Origin: Polyangiaceae bacterium
GTDB lineage: Bacteria; Myxococcota_A; Polyangia; Polyangiales; Polyangiaceae
NCBI GenBank assembly: GCA_019637295.1
Contig: JAHBVX010000002.1
Location: forward strand, 620,001 to 684,000
DNA length: 64,000 nucleotides
Reading direction: 5' to 3'
Positions 17,336 to 27,243 of the stretch are shown here, in pieces. Numbering within the stretch: position 1 is the first letter of the stretch; each line of letters opens with the position of its first letter. The notes under the pieces were generated by a model that was not told where the DNA came from, did not search any database, and saw only the letters and a program-made list of their open reading frames with translations. Made by a program: the position numbers and the translations under genes.

Positions 17336-18641
17336 GGGCTTCTCCTGACAGGAAACGATCGATGGCGCGTGCCGACGCTTTGCCTTCGGCCGCGGCGTTG
17401 ACCACCTCTTTGCCGCCGTTGGCGCAGTCGCCGCCCGCGTACAGACCCTTGCGTCCGGTGAAGCCGTGCTCATCGACCACGATGCGATCGCGCTCGAGGG
17501 TCACGCCCGCGAGACCGGCCAGCAGCTGACCGAGCTTCGACTGCCCGATGGCCAAGAGCACCAATTGGGCCTCGACGACGAACTCCGTCCCGGCGAGCGG
17601 CTTCTTGGTCTCGTCGAGGCGGACGAGCTTGACGCGCTCGACGCGGCCGTTGCCCTCGAAGGCGACAGGCAGCGCCTGGAAGATGGCAGTGGCGCCCTCC
17701 ACCTTGGCCGCCGCCCACTCGTGGCGATAGCCGGGCATCTTGTCGGGCTGGCCGCGGTAGACCATCGTGCTCACCGGTACGCCGAGGCCTTTGGCCTCGC
17801 GCACGACGTCGATGGCGGTGTTGCCGCCGCCGATCACCAGAGCGGTAGTGGTGCCGTCGAGGGCGAACTGGCCGAGCTTGAAGCGCTCGATGAAGTCCAC
17901 GGCGCCGTAGACGCCCGCGAGGTCCTTGCCCGGCACGTCGAGGCTGGTGTCGGGCCCGAGGCCGAGCCCGATGAACAGCGCGTCGTGTTGCTTCTCGAGC
18001 GCTTCGAAGGTCACGTCCTTGCCGACCTCGACGCCGGTCCTGAGCTCGATCCCACCGATGGCCAGGATCCACTCCACCTCCTCGACGGAGCGGTCGGCCT
18101 TCATCTTGTACGGGGCGACGCCGGTCGTGTTGAGACCTCCAAGTACCTCGCGCTTCTCGTAAATGGTGCAGCGATGACCGAGGCGGCGAAGCTCGTGGGC
18201 AGCAGCCAGGGAGGCGGGGCCGCCGCCGACTAGCCCGATTGACTTCCCCGTGTCGGCCCCGGCGGCGAAGAAGCGATCGCCGCGCTCGAACGCGCGGTCG
18301 GTGGCGAAGCGCTGCAGCTTGCCGATCTGGATGGGTGGGACGCCCATGTGGTTGTACACGCAGTCGCCCACGCACAGCACCTCGACCGGGCACACCCGCG
18401 CGCAGCTCATGCCCAGGATGTTCGCGTCGAAGATGGTGCGGGCGGAGCCGCGGAGGTTGCCAGTCGCGATCTTGCGGATGAACTCGGGGATCTCGATCTG
18501 CGTTGGGCACGCTTTGATGCAGGGCGCGTCCGAGCAGTAGAGGCAGCGGTTGGCCTCGACCAGCGCTTGCTCCGGCGTGTACTCCCCCTTGAAATCGCCG
18601 AACACCGACTCGGCTCGCGCTACGGGCAGCTTCTTCAACAT
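17328..18641 (-). CDS. preT: NAD-dependent dihydropyrimidine dehydrogenase subunit PreT
   Basis: A 437-residue GltD-like flavoprotein. The N-terminal domain carries cysteine motifs for two Fe-S clusters (CLYCSDAPCIKACP near 33-46 and CARVCPVEVLCVGDC near 80-94). An FAD-binding GGGPASLAAAHELRRLGH (about 138) and an NAD(P)-binding VIGGGNTAIDVVREAK (about 268) follow. It passes electrons from NAD(P)H to PreA. It is transcribed ahead of preA with an 8 nt overlap, so the two subunits are coupled. Length and domain order match the bacterial PreT subunit. Confidence 0.92.
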   Translation of the reverse strand: MLKKLPVARAESVFGDFKGEYTPEQALVEANRCLYCSDAPCIKACPTQIEIPEFIRKIATGNLRGSARTIFDANILGMSCARVCPVEVLCVGDCVYNHMGVPPIQIGKLQRFATDRAFERGDRFFAAGADTGKSIGLVGGGPASLAAAHELRRLGHRCTIYEKREVLGGLNTTGVAPYKMKADRSVEEVEWILAIGGIELRTGVEVGKDVTFEALEKQHDALFIGLGLGPDTSLDVPGKDLAGVYGAVDFIERFKLGQFALDGTTTALVIGGGNTAIDVVREAKGLGVPVSTMVYRGQPDKMPGYRHEWAAAKVEGATAIFQALPVAFEGNGRVERVKLVRLDETKKPLAGTEFVVEAQLVLLAIGQSKLGQLLAGLAGVTLERDRIVVDEHGFTGRKGLYAGGDCANGGKEVVNAAAEGKASARAIDRFLSGEAHG

Positions 18642-18719
18642 CGGGCCTCTGGCTCCTCGACTCGTTTCGTCGTCACTCTAACATCGCAGTACGGAATCTG
18701 GCGTGGCAACCCGCCACCA

Positions 18720-18977
18720 TCACCCGCTGATCTTGCCCCAGGGCAACCCCGACGGGTTCGGCTCAGCAAGCTGCCACTGGGACAGGGTCATGGCCTCGAG
18801 TCGGGCTCGAAGGCAGTCCTTGCAAGCGAAGGGGGCAGAGCCGTCCGTCGTCACGCTGGCCGTCACGGCAGCGCTCACGCCGCACAAGTCGCACGAGCTG
18901 GCCTGCGCTGGGTCCTCGCTGGCGGCTCCATCGACCACGCTGCCGCGGCCACCCACTCGCACCACGATACGGTTCAT
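18720..18977 (-). CDS. Small protein with two CxxC pairs, possible zinc ribbon
   Basis: An 85-residue protein that I do not recognise. The ATG at 18977 has a near-perfect AGGAGG five bases upstream, which is the main reason to accept it. Much of the longer open frame in this register is merely antisense to parE. The product has CDLC at about 29-32 and CKDC at about 52-55, the spacing of a small zinc-binding fold, and a C-terminus rich in W and P (SQWQL, SGLPWGK). It is divergent from parE and lies 78 nt upstream of preT on the same strand. Function is unknown. Confidence 0.6.
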   Translation of the reverse strand: MNRIVVRVGGRGSVVDGAASEDPAQASSCDLCGVSAAVTASVTTDGSAPFACKDCLRARLEAMTLSQWQLAEPNPSGLPWGKISG

Positions 18978-19157
18978 GCTCGCCTCCTCGAGGCTGGACC
19001 GTACCACGAGAAGGGGCGTCTCGAAGCGCGGAAACGCAGGGAAAACGGCAGCCGGCGGCCGCGGCGTGGCGACCTCGCGGCGCGGCCGGCGCTCTGGCTT
19101 TTGCCTTTCGCGGGTGCGCTGTGGCAGGTTCCCCGGGCTCTTCGCCGAGACGCCTAC

Positions 19158-21062
19158 ATGACCAACTACGACGCTTCCGACATCACCGTGCTCGAAGGGC
19201 TCGAGCCGGTGCGTAAACGGCCGGGCATGTACATCGGCGGTGTGGCGAGCGCGGGCCTGCACCATCTGGTCTGGGAGCTGGTGGACAACGCCATCGACGA
19301 GGCCATGAATGGTCACGCCTCCGAGATCACGGTGACACTGCACCGGGACGGTCGCTCGCTCACCTGCGCGGACAACGGTCGCGGCATCCCAGTGGACGTG
19401 CACCCGAAGCACAAGAAGCCCGCCATCGAGATCATCTTCACCACCTTGCACGCCGGCGGAAAGTTCGAGCCGGGCAACTACAAGACCGCGGGGGGGCTGC
19501 ACGGTGTCGGGGCCAGCGTGGTCAACGCACTGTCGAGCGAACTCGTGGCTCGCGTGCGTCGCGGCGGCAGCGAGTTCGAGATGAGGTTTCACGCGGGCCA
19601 GGTGCAAGGCAAGCTGAAGACCGTCGGCAAGGCCCGCGGGACCGGGACGACCGTGTTCTTCCGGCCGGACCCGGAGATTTTTCCGAAGACCGAGTTCTCC
19701 GCGGAGGTGATCCGCGAGCGGCTCGAGGTGGCCAGCTTCCTGCACAAGGGGCTCCGGGTCGTGTTCGCCGACGAGACCCAAGACCAGAAGCACGTGTTTC
19801 ACCACGAGAGCGGCATCGTGGAATTTCTCGAGTCGATCCTGCGGGAGCGCAAGCAGAGGAGCGTGCACGATGCGTCTTTCACGCTGTTTCGCGAGAACGG
19901 ACTTCGCATCGAGGCAGTGCTGCGCTGGACCGAGTCGACGGACGAGCACGTGCGGAGCTTCGTCAACGGCATCCCGACGGGCAGCGGCGGAACCCACGAG
20001 AACGGATTTCGCGCCGGCGTGGTCAAGGCCGTCCGCAACTTCATCGAGACCCACAACCTCTCGCCGCGCGGCGTCACGCTGACGGCAGAAGACATTCGGG
20101 AAGGGCTGTGCGGTGTCCTCAGCGTCTTTCTCGCCGAGCCGCAGTTCCAGGGGCAGACCAAGGACCGCCTGAACAACCCGGAGGTGCAAGCCGCGGTGGA
20201 CGGCGCGGTGCGACCCGCTCTCGAACAGTGGCTCAACCAGAACCGTAGCATCGCCGAGCAGGTCGTCCATCGCGTGATCCTCGCCGCCCGCGCGCGGGAG
20301 GCATCGCGAGCCGCGAGCGCCGCGGTGACGCGACGCAGCGCGACGAGCGGTCGACTCACGCTGCCGGGCAAGCTCAGTGACTGCACCAGCACCAATCGAC
20401 GAGACACGGAGCTGTTCATCGTTGAGGGTGATTCCGCAGGGGGCAGCGCCAAGCAGGGGCGCGATCGCAGCCGGCAGGCGGTGCTGCCGCTGCGCGGAAA
20501 GGTGCTCAACACCGAGACCCTGTCCATCGCCAAGGTGCTGGAGAACCGCGAGATCGCGGACTTGGTCACCGCCCTCGGCTGCGGCGTCGGCCCTGGCTTC
20601 GACCTCGAAAAGCTACGCTACGAGCGCATCGTCTTGCTCGCCGACGCCGATAGCGACGGCAACCACATCACCACGTTGCTGCTCACCTTCTTCTACCGGC
20701 ACTTGCCGCAGCTCATTCGCGACAAGCGGCTGTTCGTCGCCGTCCCGCCGCTGTACCGCATCGACGCGGGCAACGACACGTTCTGGGCCAAGGACGACGA
20801 CGACAAGGAGCGCATCCTGCGCACGCGCGTGAAGGGCAATGCCAAGCCCGAGATCACCCGCTTCAAGGGGCTGGGCGAGATGATGCCCAAGGTGCTGTGG
20901 GACACGACTCTCAACCCGGCCACTCGGCAGTTCGTGCGTGTCGACATCGCCGATGCGCTCGAGACCGACCGCATCGTCAGCGAGTTGATGGGCAAGGACC
21001 CCTCGGCTCGCTTTCACTTCATCATGGACCGCGCCGAAGAGGCTCAAGCCTTGGACGTCTGA
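19158..21062 (+). CDS. parE: DNA topoisomerase IV subunit B (ParE)
   Basis: A 634-residue type IIA topoisomerase ATPase subunit. The GHKL ATPase shows ELVDNAIDEAMNGH, DNGRGIPVD and the lid GGLHGVGASVVNAL. The TOPRIM domain has EGDSAGGSAKQGRDR (about 422) and DADSDGNHI with the metal-binding acidic residues, followed by KGLGEM. Length about 634, the WLNQN segment near 360 and PPLYRID favour ParE over the longer proteobacterial GyrB. The ATG is chosen because MTNYDASDITVLEGLEPVRKRP is the usual family start; upstream in-frame sequence is non-conserved. Its partner ParC is not in the window; the A subunit at 32186 looks like GyrA. The 3' end overlaps meaB by 19 bp, tail to tail. Confidence 0.88.
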   Translation: MTNYDASDITVLEGLEPVRKRPGMYIGGVASAGLHHLVWELVDNAIDEAMNGHASEITVTLHRDGRSLTCADNGRGIPVDVHPKHKKPAIEIIFTTLHAGGKFEPGNYKTAGGLHGVGASVVNALSSELVARVRRGGSEFEMRFHAGQVQGKLKTVGKARGTGTTVFFRPDPEIFPKTEFSAEVIRERLEVASFLHKGLRVVFADETQDQKHVFHHESGIVEFLESILRERKQRSVHDASFTLFRENGLRIEAVLRWTESTDEHVRSFVNGIPTGSGGTHENGFRAGVVKAVRNFIETHNLSPRGVTLTAEDIREGLCGVLSVFLAEPQFQGQTKDRLNNPEVQAAVDGAVRPALEQWLNQNRSIAEQVVHRVILAARAREASRAASAAVTRRSATSGRLTLPGKLSDCTSTNRRDTELFIVEGDSAGGSAKQGRDRSRQAVLPLRGKVLNTETLSIAKVLENREIADLVTALGCGVGPGFDLEKLRYERIVLLADADSDGNHITTLLLTFFYRHLPQLIRDKRLFVAVPPLYRIDAGNDTFWAKDDDDKERILRTRVKGNAKPEITRFKGLGEMMPKVLWDTTLNPATRQFVRVDIADALETDRIVSELMGKDPSARFHFIMDRAEEAQALDV

Positions 21063-22063
21063 GTCCGTTCAGCGCCAACGCGGAAGAACTCCGCGAGCAC
21101 GCGACGGGCACCCTCGGGAGCGCTGATCTCGTCGGAATCCACCGCGCTCTCCACCTGCGCTCGGACCGAGAGCGTGCGGGCGTCGGCGTCGAGCGCACGC
21201 TCGAGACCTTCGCGGATCAAAGCGTCGAGCCACTCGCGCTGCTGTTCGCGTCGCCGCTGGGCGAGCCTGCCCGAGCTTGCCAGCTCGGCGCGGTGCTCGG
21301 CGAGCGCCGCCCAGACCTCTGCAATGCCGCGCTCCTCCGCTGCGCTCGCGGTCAGCACCCGTGGTGGATGGTCATCGTGGCTGCGGAGCAAGCGAAATGC
21401 GCTCTCGTGCTCACGTGCGGCGCTCTCCGCGCGCCGCACGTTGTCCCCATCGGCCTTGTTCACGCACAGCACGTCGACTAGCTCGAGGATTCCGCGCTTG
21501 ATCCCCTGCAGCTCGTCCCCCGCACCCGCGAGCGCCAGCAGCAGGAAGGAGTCCACCATCTGAGCTACGGCGTGCTCACTCTGACCGACACCGACGGTCT
21601 CGACGATCACCACGTCGAAGCCGGCTGCCTCGCACACCAACATCGCTTCGCGGGTGTGGCGAGCGACGCCGCCGAGGGACCCCGCTGCGGGGCTGGGCCT
21701 TATGAATGCGTCGGTCGAGGCCGACAAACGAGGCATGCGCGTCTTGTCGCCCAAGATGCTGCCGCCGGAGACCCGGCTCGACGGATCCACCGCGAGCACG
21801 GCGACCCGACAGCCTATCCCGAGCAAGTGCAAGCCGAGCGCGTCGATGAACGTGCTCTTGCCGACGCCCGGCACTCCACTGATCCCGACACGATGGGCGC
21901 GGCCCGTGCGCTTGATGAGTCGCCGAAGCAAGTCCTCGGCGGCCTGTTGGTGGTCCGTGCGTCGGCTCTCTACCAACGTTATCGCCTTGGCCAGCGCGCG
22001 CCGCTTGCCTGCCAGGACGTCCAGAGCCAACGCGGCGACGTCGGGCGGCGCCATCATCGTCAT
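21044..22063 (-). CDS. meaB: Methylmalonyl-CoA mutase-associated GTPase MeaB (copy 1)
   Basis: A 339-residue G3E-family P-loop GTPase of the MeaB/ArgK type. The Walker A motif GVPGVGKS is at residues 63-70, [19 protein letters not shown] follows, [13 protein letters not shown] carries switch elements and VNKADGDN is the guanine-specificity motif. MeaB protects methylmalonyl-CoA mutase from inactivation and gates cobalamin loading. The start overlaps the mutase stop by 4 nt, a clear operon arrangement. A second MeaB-like gene is at 30432. The 3' end overlaps parE on the opposite strand. Confidence 0.92.
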   Translation of the reverse strand: MTMMAPPDVAALALDVLAGKRRALAKAITLVESRRTDHQQAAEDLLRRLIKRTGRAHRVGISGVPGVGKSTFIDALGLHLLGIGCRVAVLAVDPSSRVSGGSILGDKTRMPRLSASTDAFIRPSPAAGSLGGVARHTREAMLVCEAAGFDVVIVETVGVGQSEHAVAQMVDSFLLLALAGAGDELQGIKRGILELVDVLCVNKADGDNVRRAESAAREHESAFRLLRSHDDHPPRVLTASAAEERGIAEVWAALAEHRAELASSGRLAQRRREQQREWLDALIREGLERALDADARTLSVRAQVESAVDSDEISAPEGARRVLAEFFRVGAERTQTSKA

Positions 22064-24228
22064 CCGGGCCCGGGTTCCCTGCCCCTGCGCTGCTCGATGA
22101 GCTCCAGCACACGCGTCGCGCTCGTCACGATCGGGGTGCCGGGCCCAAAAATGGCCGCCACGCCTCGGTCGTGGAGCTCGGCGTAGTCGGAGGCGGGGAT
22201 CACCCCGCCGACGACGACCAGGATGTCCCGGGCGCCCAGCGCCTCGAGGCAGCGGAGCAGCTCGGGCACGAGAGTGGTGTGCCCTGCTGCCTGCGACGAC
22301 ACCCCGATGGCGTGCACGTCATTCTCCATCGCCTGCCGAGCGGCCTCCTCGGGTGTCTGAAACAGCGGACCGATGTCCACGTCGTAGCCGGCGTCGGCGA
22401 ACGCCGTCGCGATCACCTTCGCCCCTCGGTCGTGGCCGTCTTGACCCATCTTGACGATCAAGATCCGTGGCCGTCGCCCTTGGTCCCGCTCGAAGCGCGA
22501 GATACCGTCTCGCAGCGCCTGCCAATCCGGATCGCCACCGTAGTAGCCGGCGTAGACGCCCGACAGGGTCTGCGTGCTCGCGCTGTGACGCCCGAACACA
22601 GTCTCCAGCGCGAGTGAGATCTCGCCCACCGTGGCGCGGGCCCGCGCGGCGTCGACGCTGAGCTCGAGGAGGTTCCCCTGGCCGGACTCCGCCGCTCTGG
22701 ACAGCGCGCTGAGGCACCCACGAACAGCCGCGTCGTCGCGACCGGCCTTTACGGCGGCCAGCCGCGTGAGCTGCGTCTCACGCACCGCTCGGTTGTCGAC
22801 GACTCGCACGTCGATGGGCTGCTCCTCCCGGACTGGGTAGCGATTCACGCCCACGATCACGTCCAGCCCTCGGTCGATGCGCGCCTGACGGCGGGCGGCA
22901 GCCTCCTCGATCCTCAGCTTGGGCACGCCGGTCTCCACGGCGCGGGTCATGCCCCCGAGGGCCTCGACCTCCTCGATGTGGGAGAGGGCCTTCGCGGCCA
23001 GCGCGTGGGTGAGGGACTCCATGAAGTAGCTGCCGCCGAAGGGATCGACGACGTGGGTCACCTGAGCCTCGTGCTGCAACAGCAGCTGGGTATTGCGCGC
23101 GAGCCGCGCCGCGAAATCGCTGGGCAGCGCGATGGCCTCGTCGAACGAGTTGGTGTGCAGGCTCTGAGTTCCGCCCAGAACGGCGGCCAGCGCTTCGAGC
23201 GTCGTGCGCACCACGTTGTTGTGGGGCTCCTGCTCCGTCAGGCTCACGCCGCTGGTCTGACAGTGCGTGCGCAGCATCATGCTCTCCGGCTTCGTCGGTG
23301 AGAAGCGCTCCGCGAGCAGCGTCGCCCACAGCAGCCGCGCCGCGCGCAGCTTGGCGATCTCCATGAAGAAGTTCATTCCGATGCCGAAGAAGAACGACAA
23401 GCGAGGCGCGAACTCGTCGATGTCGAGCCCCTTGGCGAGAGCGGCGCGTACGTACTCGAGTCCGTCGGCGATGGTGTAGCCGAGCTCGAGATCCGCGGTC
23501 GCCCCGGCTTCCTGCATGTGGTAGCCGCTGATGGAAATGGAGTTGAAGCGCGGCATTTGCCGCGCGGCGAAGTGGATCACGTCCGACACGATCCGCATGC
23601 TCGCGGCCGGCGGGTAGATGTACGTGTTTCGGACCATGAACTCCTTGAGGATGTCGTTCTGGATGGTCCCAGTCAGGTCTGCTCGAAGTGCGCCCTGCTC
23701 CTCTCCGGCGACGATGTACATGGCCATCACCGGCAACACAGCGCCGTTCATGGTCATGCTCACGCTGATGTCCTTCAGCGAGATGCCGTCGAACAGAATC
23801 TGCATATCCGCGACGCTGTCGATGGCGACGCCTGCCTTGCCCACGTCCCCGACTACCCGCGGGTGGTCGCTGTCGTAGCCGCGGTGGGTGGCTAGATCGA
23901 ACGCGACGCTCAGGCCCCTCTGCCCGGCGGCGAGCGCGGTACGATAGAACGCGTTGGACTCCTCGGCGGTGGAGAAGCCAGCGTACTGCCGGATGGTCCA
24001 CGGGCGGCCGGCGTACATCGTCGCCTTCGGGCCGCGCAAGAACGGAAACGCGCCGCTCACCGTGTCGATGAAGTCGAGCTCGGCGACGTCCGCGCGGGTG
24101 TACAGCGGCTTGATGGGAATACCTTCGGGGGTCTGCCAGCACAGCGACTCGGGGTCTTTGCTCCCAAGCTCCCGGCGACACAGTTCGTCCCAGGAGTCGA
24201 GGTCGGCGGCGGACTTCGGATCAATCAT
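22060..24228 (-). CDS. Methylmalonyl-CoA mutase, single-chain (Sbm/MUT type)
   Basis: A 722-residue adenosylcobalamin-dependent mutase interconverting methylmalonyl-CoA and succinyl-CoA. The catalytic barrel shows [23 protein letters not shown] near the N-terminus and [17 protein letters not shown] near 340. The C-terminal B12 domain has [13 protein letters not shown] around residue 600, with the DxHxxG lower-axial histidine. Catalytic and B12 domains are in one chain, as in homodimeric mutases. The start is ATG 24228; a GTG seven codons upstream directly abuts the epimerase stop and is a possible alternative. Downstream meaB overlaps by 4 nt; the upstream epimerase-like gene completes the propionyl-CoA branch. 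Confidence 0.94.
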   Translation of the reverse strand: MIDPKSAADLDSWDELCRRELGSKDPESLCWQTPEGIPIKPLYTRADVAELDFIDTVSGAFPFLRGPKATMYAGRPWTIRQYAGFSTAEESNAFYRTALAAGQRGLSVAFDLATHRGYDSDHPRVVGDVGKAGVAIDSVADMQILFDGISLKDISVSMTMNGAVLPVMAMYIVAGEEQGALRADLTGTIQNDILKEFMVRNTYIYPPAASMRIVSDVIHFAARQMPRFNSISISGYHMQEAGATADLELGYTIADGLEYVRAALAKGLDIDEFAPRLSFFFGIGMNFFMEIAKLRAARLLWATLLAERFSPTKPESMMLRTHCQTSGVSLTEQEPHNNVVRTTLEALAAVLGGTQSLHTNSFDEAIALPSDFAARLARNTQLLLQHEAQVTHVVDPFGGSYFMESLTHALAAKALSHIEEVEALGGMTRAVETGVPKLRIEEAAARRQARIDRGLDVIVGVNRYPVREEQPIDVRVVDNRAVRETQLTRLAAVKAGRDDAAVRGCLSALSRAAESGQGNLLELSVDAARARATVGEISLALETVFGRHSASTQTLSGVYAGYYGGDPDWQALRDGISRFERDQGRRPRILIVKMGQDGHDRGAKVIATAFADAGYDVDIGPLFQTPEEAARQAMENDVHAIGVSSQAAGHTTLVPELLRCLEALGARDILVVVGGVIPASDYAELHDRGVAAIFGPGTPIVTSATRVLELIEQRRGREPGPG

Positions 24229-24249
24229 CTGGCGAGGTCTCCGTAGCAC

Positions 24250-24735
24250 TCAGCCGGCGGCGTCGAAGGCGGCGAGCACGTCGGCCGGAGCCTGTACGAG
24301 CTCGATCAGCACTCCCTCGCCGGCGAAGGGGAACTCGTCGTTGGCCTTGGGGTGGACGAAGCACACGTCGTGTCCAGCGGCGCCAGCGCGGATGCCGCCG
24401 GGTGCGAAGCGGACGCCCTGAGCCGTGAGCCACTCGACGGCGCCGGCGAGGTCGTCCACCCAGAGGCCGACGTGGTTGAGCGGAGGCTGATCCACCCGCG
24501 GGCGGCGCTCGGGATCCAGCGGCTGCATCAAGTCCACCTCGACCCGGAAGGGGCCGCTGCCCACCACCGTGATGAGCTCGTCCACGTTCTCACGCTCGCT
24601 GCGATACTCTCCGGTGGGCTGCAGACCCAGCAAGTCGACCCAGAGCGCGCGGAGCTTCTGCTTGTCGCTCGCACCGACGGCGATCTGTTGCACGCCTAGG
24701 ACTCGAAAGGGACGCTCGGGCACGGTCGGGCTCAC
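24250..24735 (-). CDS. VOC-family protein, probable methylmalonyl-CoA epimerase
   Basis: A 161-residue vicinal-oxygen-chelate protein with two paired beta-alpha-beta-beta-beta modules. It directly precedes the mutase gene (21 nt to the chosen ATG) and meaB, so epimerisation of methylmalonyl-CoA is the obvious role. The second module has [10 protein letters not shown] with a metal-binding histidine and [10 protein letters not shown] with a glutamate. In the first module, where epimerases usually have a histidine in an HVGIAV-like strand, this protein reads VQQIAVGA, so the ligand is glutamine. This could mean an altered metal site or a related but different VOC enzyme. Annotation by context is stronger than by sequence. 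Confidence 0.68.
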   Translation of the reverse strand: MSPTVPERPFRVLGVQQIAVGASDKQKLRALWVDLLGLQPTGEYRSERENVDELITVVGSGPFRVEVDLMQPLDPERRPRVDQPPLNHVGLWVDDLAGAVEWLTAQGVRFAPGGIRAGAAGHDVCFVHPKANDEFPFAGEGVLIELVQAPADVLAAFDAAG

Positions 24736-25412
24736 GGCGCGCGCAGCTGCACTCCGAGCTGCACCTCGAGGTTGGAGTGAATGGAACGCAAGATGCCCGT
24801 CGTGATGCCGGCGTTCGCGTACACGCCGATGGCCTTGGCGAAATCGAACTGCGGGCCTGCGGAGAGATGAAAGACCATGTCCGTCTTGTACTCGGGATTG
24901 TTGCCTTGATAGGCCGGGTTTCCCGCGCCCGACTCGAGCTCCACACCCGCGGCCGGCTGAATGAAGATCTTGAACGCGCTGTCGCTCATCGTGTAGAGCC
25001 GAGCGCCGGCGCCGAGGACCAGGACCTCGTTGGTGTTCGTCTCGGGCTCCTTGGCGAGCCCGAACCGGCCCCAGGCAAAGGGTTCGAAGGAACCGAAGGG
25101 CGCGAAGCTGAGCGCGACGTCGAGCGCGAACGGCGCGGCGTGGCCGCAGAACTTCTGTTGATCCTTGACGGACTTCGCGGGGTCGGGAGCGCTGCAGAAG
25201 GGGGACTGATCGTAACGGAAGATCATGCGGTAGCCGCCGACCACGCCGGCGCGCAACCCGAACTGTCCGCCGTGGCTGAAGGTGCGATCCTCCTCGCCAG
25301 GACCGTCCCCGGCGGCGCTGGGCGCGGCCGGAGTGGATGGCGCGTCGTCGGCACCGTCGGCCAGCGCTGGACTCGAGAGGAGCATGGCCAGACCGAGCGC
25401 GGAGAGCTTCAT
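24732..25412 (-). CDS. Secreted or outer-membrane beta-barrel-like protein
   Basis: A 226-residue protein with a classical signal peptide ([18 protein letters not shown], cleavage expected before DGADD). An Ala/Pro/Gly-rich spacer and a mature part with alternating hydrophobic residues and aromatic-rich strands follow ([25 protein letters not shown]-like C-terminal [12 protein letters not shown]). Such patterns are common in small myxobacterial outer-membrane beta-barrels. ATG 25412 is chosen because it starts the signal peptide; the longer upstream frame is arginine-rich and unlikely. Its end overlaps the epimerase-like gene by 4 nt, so it is co-oriented and probably co-transcribed. No specific family was recognised. 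Confidence 0.65.
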   Translation of the reverse strand: MKLSALGLAMLLSSPALADGADDAPSTPAAPSAAGDGPGEEDRTFSHGGQFGLRAGVVGGYRMIFRYDQSPFCSAPDPAKSVKDQQKFCGHAAPFALDVALSFAPFGSFEPFAWGRFGLAKEPETNTNEVLVLGAGARLYTMSDSAFKIFIQPAAGVELESGAGNPAYQGNNPEYKTDMVFHLSAGPQFDFAKAIGVYANAGITTGILRSIHSNLEVQLGVQLRAP

Positions 25413-25458
25413 CGTCTGGTCAGCATACCGCGAGCAGCCGCGGGTGAGCCAGCATCGC

Positions 25459-27243
25459 CTACTTGCTCTTCGCCGGCGGCGCGCTACGCGCACTGCCCGC
25501 GGTCGTCCACTCCCGCTCGGCCAGGATGGCCTCACAAAACAGCTCGATCTTCGCGCCGCCAGCCAGGGCAACGAAGCCGCTCGCGGTGGGGATTTCCTCC
25601 ACGCCGGGCAGCTCCACGGTCCTGTGGCCAGAGAGCGCCTCGAGGGTGCTCGACGGCGCGGTGAGCGCCAGGATGCCCAGGCCCGCGAACTGAGGCACCA
25701 GCCCCGCGGGGATGTGCTCCGCCACCACCGCCCGCAGCGGCGCGCCGAGGTCGGCGGCGTGGCGAGCCGCCCAGCGTACCTCTCCCAGCGAGCGCAGCAC
25801 CATCAAGCTGGGCGCCGAAGGGCGCGCCTCGTGGTCGACGATGTCGAGCGTGGCCTTGCCTGCCCATCCGAGCCGCGCTGATGCTCGGGCGGGTGGCAGC
25901 TTCGTGCCTTCGAGTCCTTCCTTGGCCTTCCCCTTGCCCTTGCGCAGCGTGAGAACGTCATCCGTGGGTAGGGTGCGCGGGACGGTCACGCGGACCGGCC
26001 GCTTGAAGCTGCGTGGGTCTCCGAGCTGGCCCGTGGCCACCGCGAACGCGATCGTCTCCGCAGAGGCGACGACGAAGCGCCGGTCCTTCGCGGCGCCCGG
26101 TTCAGGCTCGAACGTTCGCAGGCTGAGACCACCCGCGGTGGGGGGATAGAGCTCACCCGTGAGCAGGCGATGATCGGGCTCGACCAGCCGCGCGCCGGTG
26201 GCGATCAAGTCGACGAGGGCACCCGAGGCCGCGAGCACCTCCAGCGCTTGCCTCGACGGTGGAGCGAGCAGGAAGTCCAACCTGGGCGGGACGCGCTTGC
26301 TCTTGAGCAAGGCCGCCGCGGCGAGCAAATCCCGTAGTGACGCCCCCGAGTCCCCACCCAGCACGACTTGGTACACTGGCTTTCCGGCCAGCTCGCGGAC
26401 TTGTCGAACCTCCCCCGCCTCGTCCATGACGAGCGGATCCACGGCCGATAGATCCACGCTGATGACGTCCTCGCAGGGAGCGCCCGGATCCGGCAGCAGC
26501 CCGCGGTGAGCCTTCGAGCGGCGCTGATCCCGCAGGTAGACCTCGGTCTTCTCGTCGCTCACGAACACGGCTGCTGACGCTCCAAGCAGCGGCGCGAGGG
26601 CGCACAGCACGGCGCGGTCGGGCACGCTGAGCAGGCGCGCGCTCGGACCGGCGAACTCCACCACCACCGGGACGTGTCCCTGTTGATCGACGCGCTTGAT
26701 CACGTCGCCCAAGCCGCGCCGCAACAGCTCGAGCGCGACGTCCCGCACGCACACGAAGGGTCGAATTCTCCCCGACAGCAAGACCTGCACGCTGACCGGC
26801 GGTCTGACCCACACGGTCCCGTGGGTGAGCGCTTCGGCGAGCTGCGAAGGCGAGACTACCAGCGTGAGCATGCCGACGCCGCCCACCGATGCCATACGCG
26901 GCTCGTCGGTCACCGCCAGGCGCGCGGGGCTGGCGAATCGCTCGAGGTGAACCGCGGGAGGAAAGCCGATCCCGGGCCTTGCGATCAGGATGTTGTTCTG
27001 GAGCACCGCGCGCGAGACACGCTCCGGAGCGCTCAGATCAGGCTCGGCGCCGTCCGTCGTCACGCAGCGTGTGTCGTACGCGACGGCGGTCTCGACGGTG
27101 CACTTCTTGAGGCCCTGCTCGAGTGCCTCGGCAAGCACGCGGTTAGGTTCACGAGCCAAGACGATCTGATCGACCTTCACCTGGACCAGGCGGTCCTTGA
27201 GATCCGGATCGTCGGCTCGGCCCGCGAGGACCTTTTGAGTCAT
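25459..27243 (-). CDS. Aconitase-superfamily protein lacking all Fe-S cluster cysteines
   Basis: A 594-residue protein whose order of segments follows short bacterial aconitases: VLAGRADDPDLKDRLVQVKVD (start), GRIRPFVCVRDVALELL, FVSDEKTEVYLRDQ and the LRDLLAAAALLKSKRV helix. A C-terminal swivel-like domain contains RAVVAEHIPAGLVPQFAGLGILAL. At the cluster sites the family pattern GSCTN aligns to GGDSG, and PxCGPCLG aligns to PDHRLLTG, so all three cysteine ligands are replaced (Asp, His, Leu). The swivel domain also lacks the serine-arginine motif. It is therefore very unlikely to be a dehydratase. Start ATG 27243 gives the family-like N-terminus. It sits upstream of the outer-membrane-like gene, 46 nt apart. 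Role unknown. Confidence 0.72.
   Translation of the reverse strand: MTQKVLAGRADDPDLKDRLVQVKVDQIVLAREPNRVLAEALEQGLKKCTVETAVAYDTRCVTTDGAEPDLSAPERVSRAVLQNNILIARPGIGFPPAVHLERFASPARLAVTDEPRMASVGGVGMLTLVVSPSQLAEALTHGTVWVRPPVSVQVLLSGRIRPFVCVRDVALELLRRGLGDVIKRVDQQGHVPVVVEFAGPSARLLSVPDRAVLCALAPLLGASAAVFVSDEKTEVYLRDQRRSKAHRGLLPDPGAPCEDVISVDLSAVDPLVMDEAGEVRQVRELAGKPVYQVVLGGDSGASLRDLLAAAALLKSKRVPPRLDFLLAPPSRQALEVLAASGALVDLIATGARLVEPDHRLLTGELYPPTAGGLSLRTFEPEPGAAKDRRFVVASAETIAFAVATGQLGDPRSFKRPVRVTVPRTLPTDDVLTLRKGKGKAKEGLEGTKLPPARASARLGWAGKATLDIVDHEARPSAPSLMVLRSLGEVRWAARHAADLGAPLRAVVAEHIPAGLVPQFAGLGILALTAPSSTLEALSGHRTVELPGVEEIPTASGFVALAGGAKIELFCEAILAEREWTTAGSARSAPPAKSK

Noticed and set aside
16064-17401. 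445-codon plus-strand open frame
   Set aside because: Antisense to preA; no family signature, while the opposite strand has a full PreA.
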